NCBI GenBank assembly: GCA_003255065.1
Contig: QAOA01003946.1
Coordinates: 186,001-250,000 of the forward strand
Reading direction: 5' to 3'
Length of the DNA: 64,000 nt
Source: Cercis canadensis
Taxonomy: Eukaryota > Streptophyta > Magnoliopsida > Fabales > Fabaceae
The translations under genes and the position numbers were made by a program. The notes beneath the pieces were generated by a model that was not told where the DNA came from, did not search any database, and saw only the letters and a list, made by a program, of their open reading frames with translations. Of this stretch, positions 25,801 through 37,839 are shown piece by piece. The first letter of the stretch is position 1. Each line of letters starts with the position of its first letter.

Positions 25801-28800
25801 TACGCCGTGGTGCATTCATCACACGTTCTACAATCACAATTGGTATGCGTGAAGGATCTCCAAATATATGCATGTCTTGAATTGAGCGGTTGTTGATCTG
25901 CAAGGAAGCAATACCTAATAAATAGCCCATATGTAAATGTACAGTAAGATGCTAGTAGTCCACACATATAAAGGTGAACGCTTACCCTCATTTGTGCAAT
26001 GCTCCTTCGATGAAGTTCAGCACGTGTAGCAGCAGTCTGGGGAGGCTGTATGAATTAAGAAATAAATTCAGATTTTTATAGTCACTGCCATAAATAGTTT
26101 TTTCTTTACCATTTTCCTTTTCTGAAAGTAATCTGCCGAAGGCATGAAGAAACATACAAGTACTTACATCATCAGGTAACTTCCACAAACTGGAAACTCT
26201 TCTATGGACACCATGGTGGGAAGACTCATCACTGCCACTATTTATATAATGATGAGGCATTTCAACCTTAGAGTACACCATCCATATCGACCACTCAGCT
26301 TTCCGATCCTTCGCCCATGCATCACGCAAAAGCTCCAGAATCTTTGTTTTGTTATCCCTAAGAAGTGATTATAAGGTAATTAAACATGCTAAAATAAAAT
26401 TTCATGATACAGACTCAAGCATTATAGCGACCACAAATTATCATTTTAAGACAATTACACTGAACTAATCTCATGAAACTCATTAACCACCCCTATTAGC
26501 TATTTATATCCAGCACTTAAAATGCTGTGAAAATGTCATGGTAGGAGGGGGAAAAGAAATTCAAGTGCTAATATCATAATATGGCAGGATGAATCAGCTG
26601 AGCTTGTTTAAGCAAATATACCTTTTGTTTTCACATATTTTTTCTATCGGGTGTTTTATCTATTTGGGTGTTGTAGTTATGTATTTAGTCATGTCCAAGT
26701 ATGGGCTTCATTTTGTGGATTTTCTCATTTTTGTTCAAGTTATTTGAGCTGCTATTTATGTTTATTAGTGGCTGGTTATTAAACTTGGGACTTAAGTTTT
26801 GAGCTACTTGGACCCTGGTTTTGACTACCCATTTTAAGTGATGTAACCAGAAATCAGAAGAATCACTGAAGAGTTTATATTCAAAGAAACCCTAGTTTTC
26901 AGAGGTGTGAAGCCAAGGTTCATTTCAACTTTCCCCAAGTATCAACTCCAATTCTTCCAATTAATTCCCAACCATATGGGTTCTCTTGGGCAGACCCTAA
27001 AATTGCCCAATTGTGAAAAGTGATAACACTAAACCATTCTCCCACAGATTTTCCTAATTCTCAACAAATCTTGAAGTTACTGTTTCCAGGTACGGTTCAC
27101 AGCTCTGGACAGCACCCCTGAATACGTTTAAGTGCTGAAGTAGTAGTACAAAGATCCTGCATCAAATTATCCCCAGACATACCGACAATGACACAATTAT
27201 TGAATATGAATTGCAGTATACATGTAGCCAAGACAAATCATGTTCCTTATGATCTTTTTCTTATCCCCTATCACTATAAAATGTTCCTTATTGGATTACC
27301 TCATAATATAGTGATGATCTATGCATGTCAGCATTAGCATATAAGGAAGTGGAACTATTGTTACAAGCATCCACATTGAAACATCTTCTGGAACCAGCCA
27401 TAGGAAAGATGAAAATAGATGGGAGTATAGTTTAGTAATACCAATTTGCATCCCCAAGAAAAGTGTTGTGGCGAAAGAAAAATGCAGCCCCCAATACTGC
27501 TCCATAAAAGACTACATGCACTCTTTCAAAACAAGTTTTATATGCCTTCTTGTTGAAAGGCATAATGTAAGAAACTAAACCTATTACACACATTTAGTAA
27601 AATAATTTAAAATAATAAAAAGGCTAAAAGCCTAAAAGACAAATAAGATTAAAACATGAAATTTAGAGAACCACGCATGTCTGTATCAAATTGTAATGAT
27701 ACAGGATAAGCACACCTATGAAACTTCAGAAATATATTCCATAAATACGACAATTGATCTCCCAGAGAATGGAAACAGTCCAGCAGATCACTCCTTGACA
27801 AGGAATGGAGCTTTTCAGCATTCTGAAGATCCAGAACACCATTTCCCCTCTGTAGAGGAAGAGAAGAATGAATTAAAAGGACAAAACCATAAAAATAATA
27901 TGAATAGCAAGACAGATCATGTAATACTATCCAGCATAAAATAAAAGTAAGGACCTCAAGACCATTTTGTGGCTTGCCTTGTCCTGAAACTTCAACATCT
28001 GTAGCAACCTGATTTGCTTGCAGCACAGAATTTACTAACATCATATCATCCATATTTGCCACAAACTCCGAAAGATCAATAGTTTGATCAATTGCTTTGC
28101 TAAATTTTTGCAGTTCTTCAAGCAATATATCACGAGCAGTTAATAATGCTTTAACAAGCATGACATTTTTCACATCTACAGAAGTAACACCACTTAAACC
28201 CTAATCAATCACATAAAGCATTCTGTCAATAAATGAAGAAGAATGTCTGAAAAACTAGAGCAAGAGAAAAAATATATGTTGGAAGGGAAAAGAATCTGCA
28301 CAGGAAGGTCCTGAATACTAAATATAAAACCATGTCAGTGACCAACTCCCCATGTTACATCTTTTCCAATATTTTCACCCCAATTTCGGTGCCTGACACA
28401 AGGCTTTTTAATAGTCTATAGAGATTTAACATATCAACACTTTTTTGGACCAGCAATGTTACATGGAGGCAAAAGTGTAACATTGCATTGGGGTCTTATT
28501 AGAAGCATTTACACGAACCTCATTCCATCATCCTTTATTTCACTTAACTATTTTTCTGCTGCAATTTTGTGGACATAAAAATAGCCTATATGAGATCTTA
28601 TTGTTTCATTAAACTTACCATAATAGATTACTTAAGGAAGCAAAACACTTGTGCAAATACTACCATCTTCATGGTAAACAAGTTCTGATAATACACAAGG
28701 TCTAACTTTTAAAAGAAATAATTGAAGTATAAAGACAAATGATACTCCCAAACTTTTTTTCCTACACCTCTTTTACACATGTACACTTGGCAGCATTTGA

Positions 28801-31408
28801 ACTTAACTAGACCCACCAAAACTTTTATCTGACAGGTGACAGCTTAAAGTAACTCTACACCAAAAGATGTGATTATATAATTTTTCACGTACAAAATAGA
28901 AAACTACAATCCCCATGAACATAATTCCCATGCAGTCATGCTTGTGTATAAGTGATTATGTGCAGACAATAACTTTCTCCTTTTTGACTAGGCATAGTTG
29001 AAAACATTAGAAATGATAACGCAAATGTGAAAAATTATGTGCATAAGCACCAACTAATATGCCAGAAACCTAGCATAGACAGCGAAGCAAGCAAGAACAA
29101 AAACATGAAATAATGAAAAGAAAGACAAGCAATGACTAGTTTGAACAATAGTCATTTCCAAAATGGTGTCTGATGTTCAGAACATACTTTGTTCAATGTG
29201 GCATTGCTTCTATCAGCGACGACTTCAGCACTGTCAGAACTGCTAAAATGGATCAAATGAACAGGTTACTCTATGCTATCAGACATGCATAACAACAAGC
29301 TTGCAGTCAAAGATGCTTCAAAGTGAACATATAAGTTAATACTGCTAATATGACAGTCCAGCTCGTCAATACTGAAAATAAGAACATGTGACAAACCTGG
29401 GTACCTTCCATGTAGACGGGTAAGAAGCAGCTTTCAGTAGACTGACATGTACACTTACATCAACAAGCACTGCATGTAAAGCATCAAAATGGACAGGACA
29501 ATATGAATGCAATCCTAGAAGAGCTTTAGGAGGAATTCGAAATTCATGGACAGCAGCAGGGTAAGCATCCAGAGAAGATTGCAAGTCAGCACTGTAGATG
29601 GTGCACTCCAGCCAGTAAACCAGTGTCAACAAAAAGATACCAAACAAAAAAGAAAACATTTATTTTTGCTCAAATTCATTGCTGAAGAAATATACTTCTT
29701 ATACACTCACCCATTCTCAAATGTGGGAGCAAACATAAGCTCAAACTTCAAAACAACCGCAGTTGTAGGTGGACCCTGAAATTATGACCATATAGAACAG
29801 TTCAATCATTGAATGTGATAAGGAAATTAAATTCTAAAGCAAAGGAAGAAAGAGAAATATAAGTAGTATGGTTTTCACTATCAGGAAAGGTTTTCTTTAA
29901 TTTTATGTACTCTAGAGCTCCTCTTAGCATAGAAAAAAAGTGTTGTGAATTTGTCGAATACTCGAGTGCCATCAGGTATGTAAGTGGATCCAAGAATCAC
30001 CACATGCAAAACAAAATCTAACACATGATAACCAAAACTAATATGTTAAAGATTATTTTATTTTATTTTATATTATTTCTTCTGATGTGTTTGTTAAGTT
30101 GGATATGACATTTATGCTTGTTGCTTTATGTGGAATTGTATAGTCTCTCTTGGTCTGAACTGGATTCATGTGCTTATGTTATAGGTTGAAGGATATTTTG
30201 GTTAATGTATGTTGCCATTCATAACTTTATTCTACAAAGGAACTAGAAAAGAAAAACCTAACATAGAACTACTATGCCTAAATTAGAACATACTAAAGTC
30301 CAGTAGTCCACTAGTATATGTCCTGAGTTTCTGAGCTTTCATTCTTTTATTATTTGTCTGCATCAAAATATACATGTGTGTGCGTGCGCAAATTTGTGTC
30401 TGAGTGTGTGTAGGTCTGTGTGAATAAATGTGTCTTCGCATATTAGGCAATGGAGATGCCAACCTTGTCATAAGGGATCTCCCTAGCATAATACTTGGTA
30501 CATAAAATACAACTGACATTAGGCTACTCTTCCACTTGATAACTGTAGGGAGGTAATAAATTCAAGACAATAAGAGAGAGAGAGAGACAGAGAGATCATT
30601 ACCTCAAATCTACCAAGAGATAAATTGAATGAGATCATCATACATAAATGAATGTCCTGCCTAGCATATTTTATCCGAAAGGGCTGCGTGGAAAAACTGT
30701 TGTCTGTATCATCAATCCTCCATATACCATATATACTGCTAGAACCCAGATCAGGAGCTGCAGCACAGAAAGTTTTCCACGTCGGTTATTAGGTCAGCTT
30801 AAGAATAAGCTTTCTGAAAGTTATCATAAAAATAAAAATGTAGATCCAGAAAAATTATATCGAAAAGGAAAAAAAAAAAAAAAAAANNNNNNNAAAAAAA
30901 AAAAAAAAAGTCTTAAGTAAAATGAAACAAGGAATCTGATGTCACGCATATCTTTACTCTATTAACTATAACATGAAACAACCAAGAGGATGCAGAAAAA
31001 AAACATAAGTGGAATACAGACCATAATATAGACAAAATTACCTTCATATTGAACTACTCTTGCTGGAGTTCCAAAAGATATATTATCACTGTCCTCCCAT
31101 CTCATAGTAATCTTAATCTGATACCATCTATACAAAACATAATATAGATATAAGTTTATCAGGTAACAAGTTCAAAAAGAAAATTAAAGAGGAACAATAT
31201 TCTTTTTCAAAAAACAAAAAGAGGGCACATACCCCTGCTGGAAAAGGTCAAGATTATGAAACCTATGAATATAGATGGCAATCTCCTGTACAGTTTCCAA
31301 CATAGCCACTGGCCTGACTCTGACCGAATGTGGTATCGCATCAGGCAACTTCTTTACTGGCCAGCTTTTATACTTACGGACAACAAATGATCCTAGTTGC
31401 TGCCACAT
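22818..31408 (-). CDS. FAM135-like putative serine esterase (DUF676 alpha/beta hydrolase)
   Basis: Resembles the Arabidopsis putative serine esterase family (AT1G58350/AT1G09980): N-terminal FAM135-type region, C-terminal DUF676 lipase/esterase domain; substrate unknown. Fifteen coding exons in minus order: 31233..31408, 31042..31127, 30603..30757, 29711..29775, 29397..29591, 29188..29242, 27955..28200, 27716..27849, 26168..26357, 25986..26045, 25649..25897, 24431..24689, 24148..24353, 23625..23675, 22818..23108. The sum is 806 codons, 805 residues, in one open frame. FVHGFQ (oxyanion region, about 532-537) precedes the nucleophile elbow GHSIG (Ser about 612). DGYVPYHS and a late AAHIE supply likely Asp and His. 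Intron 11 uses a GC donor (CAG|GCAAGT). Intron 8 (26358..27715), intron 6 and intron 11 are long; intron 3 contains an A tract with seven Ns. ATG at 31408 is the first in frame after an upstream stop. Confidence 0.92.
25361..25389. repeat. Short hairpin inside esterase intron 11
   Basis: AGCCCAACTT and its exact complement AAGTTGGGCT are separated by nine bases. The surrounding 24890-25450 stretch is rich in GAGCTTG/CAAGCTT-type words, suggesting a decayed repeat insertion in this 959 bp intron. Confidence 0.6.
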
Positions 31409-31506
31409 GCACACACCACAATCACCAAAGCGCTCATCTCTCTTTTCTTTCAGTCAATAGTAGTAACAACTCCAAGTTCCTCGTTCAGATCTTGACATAC
31501 TCTCAT
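31393..31506 (-). promoter_or_regulatory. Two upstream ORFs in the esterase 5' leader
   Basis: The leader exon appears to begin at 31527 after TTTTAACAG. It carries one upstream ORF at 31450..31506 (18 residues, starting MRVCQD) and a second at 31393..31437 (14 residues, starting MSALVIV). The second overlaps the main ATG at 31408 in another frame. Overlapping upstream ORFs usually reduce main-frame translation; that effect is inferred here. Confidence 0.5.
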
Positions 31507-31526
31507 CCACCCTAATTCTTGAACCA

Positions 31527-32570
31527 GCTGTTAAAATGAAAACTTGATTGTAAATTTCACTCCTAAACTCCTTCTATGATTTGTCAATCTAAGAGCATTG
31601 GAAGCATTTACAGCTGCAAATAAGGATAATTGAAGAATCAGAAGTGAGTGTGACTTAAAAAAAGAAAAAGAAAAAAAGAAGCAGAAGTGAGCCTGTATGA
31701 AGGAAAGGACTTAATGAGAGTTAAGAAGCATTAATATCTAGCTTTTCTAAAAAGCATCTGCAACAAACACACACATACACAGAATATGTCTGAAAAATTG
31801 AAAATATATTGAAGGATTTTCATAATTAGTAAAAGCATGCAAGTCCTTACCTAGGATTAATCATGCCTATGCATACATTAAGTAAGAAAATCGTTTTCTG
31901 ATTCACTGCCAATTTAAAGTTAGAACTCCAGTAACTTGCCTCCTAGGTAATGACGAAATTAACTTGATGCGGCCATAACAAAAGCCTCACAGTCCCAAAC
32001 TAAAACGTGTTTGCAATATCTTAAAAATTCCAAAACTTGGATGAAATGAAGTAAATTTTACGTTAAATTCAACTTCAAAAAGGTTTTACTATATAAGTTA
32101 GCAACAAATATTTGAGATTATCAAGTTCAGCCTGCTAAAAGACAAAAAAAATGCCAATTGAACTTCACCAAACAATTATTATGGTTACTAAACTCATTAA
32201 TTGCAGGTCATTGATCACATTTCCCCCAATGGAATAAAAAACAAGGCGTAAATTCCTCAAACGGTGGTGGCCACATCTAATTGGCTCGCAATTCTGACAA
32301 CGAAGCTCGTATAAATGGAAATCGAGGTTAAAAAATGTGAAATACGAAAAAGAAGAGAGAGAAGACGAACCGACGAAATGGAGATCTGAAATTGTGAAGG
32401 GGATTCAGGGATTGTATCTAGTGCGTTTGCTAGGGTTCGTACTTGTGTAAAAAGTGGTACGGTTGCTCAGAGAAGGAGAAGAAGAAGATGAAGAAGAAAA
32501 AATCTCGGAGATGTAGGACGCGCTGATCGCTCGTGTTTTGCTATGCTATGCTATGTAATGTACGTTGAGG
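31527..32570 (-). promoter_or_regulatory. Probable 5' UTR intron, first leader exon and promoter of the esterase gene
   Basis: On the minus strand about 32330-32530 is a CT-rich leader-like stretch containing repeated TTCTTC units. The intron from there to the acceptor at 31528/31529 would be roughly 800 bases. The exact donor is not certain. No clear TATA box seen. Confidence 0.4.
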
Positions 32571-35500
32571 GTGGGGACCACACGGCCATTCGCGAATTGC
32601 GATGTTGGGACTTTAACGACATGGCGCGCTTGTTCGTTTTGATTGGTTTGCGCCACGATTCGGGGCTCTGCGTTGCGTTGCATGATTGCAAACACAATTA
32701 GCTTGGACTTTTTGACCCCTAAAAAAGAAAAAAGCGTGAATCCTTTTCTAATTTTCTTTCTCAAATAAATACTTACTAACAAGTTACAAGCTTCGCAAAT
32801 CCTGGTTGAATTAACTGCGTATTGGCTGAATGAAGATTGGGAAGTGAAAGTTTCCAAGGCAACACATGTCTTGAATTTTATTATCTTTCCAAAGTATTAA
32901 ATTCTCTAAATCAAAACCCTAACTCTTCAAGATATGCAAAAAAAAAAAAAAAAAAAATTCCTGGATCTAGAAAAATTTTATAAATGAACAGGTGCTCAAA
33001 GGAACCAATGACTCATTGACCCAATGAACTTGTGGGCTTCTCAACACACAATAATCTTATATGGGCCAAATATCTCGGCCCTAATTGCTCCGCCATTCCG
33101 GAAAGCAAAACCCACTTAGCTACATGATTTGGACAAGAACCTTAAACCACCCAAAAGAAAGAAAAAGATGATAAAATTACTAGCTCCTAACATAAATTTT
33201 CACTAAAATTACAAGCTACATAAATAAGATGTACTGCTCCACATCAACATGAAATTTACTATTAACTAATTCCCTAATGATATGATTCCTGATTTTTCGT
33301 CCAATAATAAAGGAATCACAGGTATAAAAAATGTCCGTAATGAATGCTGGCCAGAAAAAGAGAAGATGTGGAAAAGAAGAAGATAAACACCAATAATGTT
33401 CCTCTCTTATGCTTTCGGGAAAACAGTTGACCAATACATCCTGATTCCTGAGAGCTATATATGGATTAGATGGCCATTTTCGATGACATAAAGAAATTTG
33501 AAACCCAAAGCATGTATTCTGATATGACTGAGACACGTAGAATTGCGGTCCAAAATCAAACTCAAATCATAAACAAATAAAATTATTGTTTGATTTTTAA
33601 GTTGACAAAAAAGTTATTTAATTTTAAATATAAAGTTATGTAATTTTTTTTGTTTATTTTTAACATGATAATTACATACATAAATAAAATAATCATATAT
33701 ATAATATTAAAGGATGATAATAGTATATATATAGATAACATTAAAAAAAATTATATATATTAATAAAATAATTACATAATATTTAGAGATATTTTAAATA
33801 TTTTATATAATATAAAAATAACTAAATTTAAATTTTTTATATTTTTTATCAACTTAAAAAATTAAATAATAATCCTCTACATTTTTTTTTTTTGTCTCAT
33901 CTATTGATGTCTTTAGGCGCATTGTATGGCAGCGGTGGAGAAGGGGCTCGAGGATGCCTCGATAGTCAACTCGAACCTTGCCTTCTGTCATTATCTCATA
34001 AAGAAGAATATTAAAAGAAAAAACTCCATTTTGCTCTTTATTGTCCATATATGAAATTTAAATTATATCACTGTTTGTCCCACAAGTATAATTTTGCTTA
34101 TTTTTCAAGGGCAGGATTCAAATTAAATACTTTTAACAATTTGAATTGGATCTTCTAAGGTAAAAATTATATTATCATATATTAGGAAATATTTTAAAGA
34201 GTATGCACTGATGATAATATGGATTAAATTGTATTCAATGTCTAAACATTAGTTAATATTAGGTGTTGGAGACTCATCCCTTTTGTTTGTTATGCTTAAC
34301 AAAGCCGTACGTCTAACCCTTATCAGAAAGCGATCTATATATGACATAAAACTTGATCTGAAAGTGTGTTTGGTTTTGTTTGTTTGTACCCATACTACTT
34401 GACAATAATGCTAAGTAGTGTACTCATAAGACAGGTTTGAGTCAATTAAATTTAGACCAGACAGCATGAAACTTGTTTTCTCTTTCTTTGCTAACGTTGG
34501 CTTTTGTCATTTCTCTGCCCACCTTCTACCTCTTTCTATAACAATGCTTGCATGCATGAGGTATACACAACTCTTACACTTTCTTTATTTGAACTCTTTC
34601 ATTTCCTTACGCGTACGTTTACGCCTCTTCATATAAGTATATGTGTGGTGAGTACCGACAATATTTTAAACGTGTCTCCTTATAACGCTAAAAAACAAAT
34701 TAAAGGCTTCCAATTATTATAGGAACTATACGACATTAAATTTAGATGCATCGTTGAGTTGTATCAAGTAAGCCTGGCTGAAAACATGCACATGGAGGTA
34801 GATGAATCCATGACTGATGTTAATATGAATTTATAGGAGGAAAAGGTTAATGATGGTATATACGCGGTGGCAAATTTTGTGATAGCAGTTGAGACACATA
34901 TATCTGATCAAATACAAGTCTATAACTAATTAAAAATTGTGCATGCAGCATGTTACATAAATTAGAGTATAAAATTTGAATCGTAAAAATAAAACTGTCA
35001 TTCTAATTAATTTTAGATTAATTAATTAAATTAAATTAAATTGTTATAATAATGTTACTCATGCTAGCTAGAAGCCCACATGAGTTTGATTTGTTGAAAA
35101 ACTGGGCATGCATGGTCCCATTTATTACGAAATTTTTTCTATTTTTGTTGAATGAGAGCTCATGAGGGGTACTCTCTGTCAATGCGTTTAATCTGTCACT
35201 GCATATATGTACAAAAAACATGTCTCGTGGTTGGTTGGTTTACCTAAACAACAGAAAAAAAAGGTCTAAAAAGAAGCTTCTCCAGTTAAAAAGTGTGATT
35301 TAAGAGTTTTAGTACAGAAAACAGATACTTTATCGGATTCGTTTCAAGGACGTACACTTTTAATATTACACATAGAATGGAGTTTTAGTCGTGAAGGCAT
35401 TGTTAAACTGCTAAAAATATTCTGCAGAACAAGAATTTTCAAGAAAGTGATGAGCCCGAATATTTAACCTTATGATCATCAACAGGGCAAGAATTTTGAC

Positions 35501-37253
35501 CCAATATAGTCCGTCCACTATTAGGGAAAAGGTATCAATTTGACTAAAGCTTGCGATCTATGACTTTATGCGACTCTGTTCACTAATTGTCGCCTACACT
35601 AACATTAACATATTATTCTCATGCCATAACTTTGCTGTTACTCAACTTGGTAGTTGTTAGAAATAGCAAATAGGTCAAACCGTCAAAGTTTAATTAATTC
35701 TAGGTAGCTTGTCACAGTAACTTAGTGGCTTGAGATTGGACTAAACTCGCGTTTCCTCGTGTTGGAGAATAGATAGCTACTTTTTGCAACCTTAGCTGAT
35801 TTTTTTTTTTTTTCCGAAACCTTGCGTAGGTTTTATAATAGATATTTGTCTCATTATTTGGTAGAGTCACTGAAAAAATGACTCTATTATATTACATCAA
35901 CCTCGATAAATTACTTAAATTTTTCCTTCACTTTAGATGTGTTCGTATTCCTATGCACACAAGGGACCAGCAGCCTTCATCATTTGGTGACTCTAATGGG
36001 GTGGGAAAGGACAACTAGGCAAAGGGCCACAATTAATTGACTACACAATTTATGAAGCACTGCAGATAAGCACAGAGATGTAGATAGTGATGGACCAGTT
36101 CCCATATTGATATCAAGAGCTCTTCTCTATAATTTACTTAAAAATTTTCGAACATTGATATTATTTTTTTTATATAAATATATACGTGATAGATCATCCT
36201 ACAAATTATTCAAATTCTATCAATTTATACAAGTCATTATTTTAGTCTAACATCTATAAAAACCAATCACTTAATTGTGCTTTAATTCAAATGATGAAGA
36301 AATCCATAAGAGCAATGGACATAAATTCGATTCTTATAAAAGAAAAAAAGGGAAAATTACTTTTTCTATTTTTTTCCGTTAAATTTTTTTTTTTTTAATC
36401 ATTTATTGCCTCTCTGAGATCATACAGGGGTGCTTATTCGGTGTGAGATCATATAGCAGAGTTCATCTTCATCTGATTTTCGTCATAACACATCGATTAT
36501 AAAAAGAAAAATTCAGGAAGTTAGGCCAACGTTTACGCCTGGAAACCAATTTTGCAGGTTTGGACTTTGCTGTGTACTAATAAAACCTGCCAAGACCAAG
36601 AAAGAAAAGGGAATCGACAACTCAATTAGTACTAAGCATAAGTGTGAGAGAGAGGCCATGCATGGTGCCTTAGTCAGAGGGATTTCTCGCACTTTCAAAA
36701 CCCATAATCAGTGGCTGCCATAAAAAAATCTCCAAATGGATGGTTCAAAACCCAAAATCACAAAGTGTGGGGTCACTTACTCTTTCCAGCCAGACCAGAA
36801 TCTGCCACCTTCAATGGTTCAGAGCTCTGTCAAAAATTCCACCCCTGCAACCCACCTATCATCTTACATCCCCTATTTCTACCATTAACTAAAGGCTAAG
36901 CTTTTGGTATTTTTCCATTATATTTCTCTCTATTTCATTGCCTTTCTTTAAAGTTAGCCGCTTTTGTGCAAATTCCTCACCTATCGTTGAATTACATGTG
37001 CCACTCAACAATCCCGCCCCATTTGACTTTGCTTCTCCTCTCTATTTAACCCATTATTATTTTTCTCACTGATTATCATACCTCTTGCTTTTTCTCTAAT
37101 TCAAATATATCTGTTCGGTGAACTCTTCCACTACCAAGGAGCACTAGAGCTTACCTGAACGCCAAGGACAGGCAGACAGAGACACAGAGAGAGAAGCCTT
37201 TTTGTGTGGGCACACACTTAACACACGCAAACACACTCACACAACACAGAGAG
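32571..37253. other. Intergenic DNA between esterase and amino acid permease
   Basis: AT-rich, particularly 33560-33890, with several homopolymers. A minus-strand open frame at 33854..34048 has a stretch VFSFNILLYEIMTEG that recalls kinase subdomain IX of receptor kinases, so a small decayed kinase fragment is possible, but it is too short to call. The last 300 bases before the permease hold a CT-rich and CACA-rich leader. Confidence 0.5.
37043..37049 (+). promoter_or_regulatory. Candidate TATA element of the amino acid permease gene
   Basis: TATTTAA in a CT-rich setting about 205 bases before the ATG. It is a weak match and the leader would be fairly long. Confidence 0.3.
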
Positions 37254-37806
37254 ATGGCTACTGATAGTCAGTTCCAGAAGAACAGCATGTACATAGAAAC
37301 CCCAGAAGATGGAGTCAAGAACTTCGACGACGATGGACGAACCAAAAGAACTGGTATACTATATATATATAAATAATGATAATAATAATCTCTGTCTTGT
37401 TCATTTTTTTTTTAACCGATTAGTTAGTTAATTAGTTATTGTGGTTCTTGTTATGGATGTGAAGGGACATGGGTGACTGCTAGTGCCCATATCATAACGG
37501 CTGTGATTGGTTCGGGAGTGCTATCACTTGCATGGGCAATAGCCCAAATGGGTTGGGTGGCTGGCCCTGCCGTTCTCTTTGCCTTCTCTTTTATCACCTA
37601 CTTCACCTCCACTCTCCTCGCTGACTGCTACCGTTCCCCTGACCCTGTCCATGGCAAGCGAAACTACACCTATTCCGAGGTTGTCAGAGATATCTTAGGT
37701 AAACATTTTCATAAGTGCCAAGTAGGTTAATGGCTATCTTTGTTGAGAAAGAAGAATATATATGCCAAAAACAAAAAGAAAATGAAAAGTACTAAAGTTT
37801 TGTTCA

Positions 37807-37839
<33 letters not shown>

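Noticed and set aside
30648-30920. Plus-strand open frame ending in Lys runs and unknown residues
   Set aside because: It is the antisense shadow of an esterase exon plus a gap-containing A tract.
33854-34048. Minus-strand frame with VFSFNILLYEI, like kinase subdomain IX
   Set aside because: Only about 20 residues look kinase-like, no neighbouring kinase motifs in any frame; could be a decayed fragment but cannot be supported.
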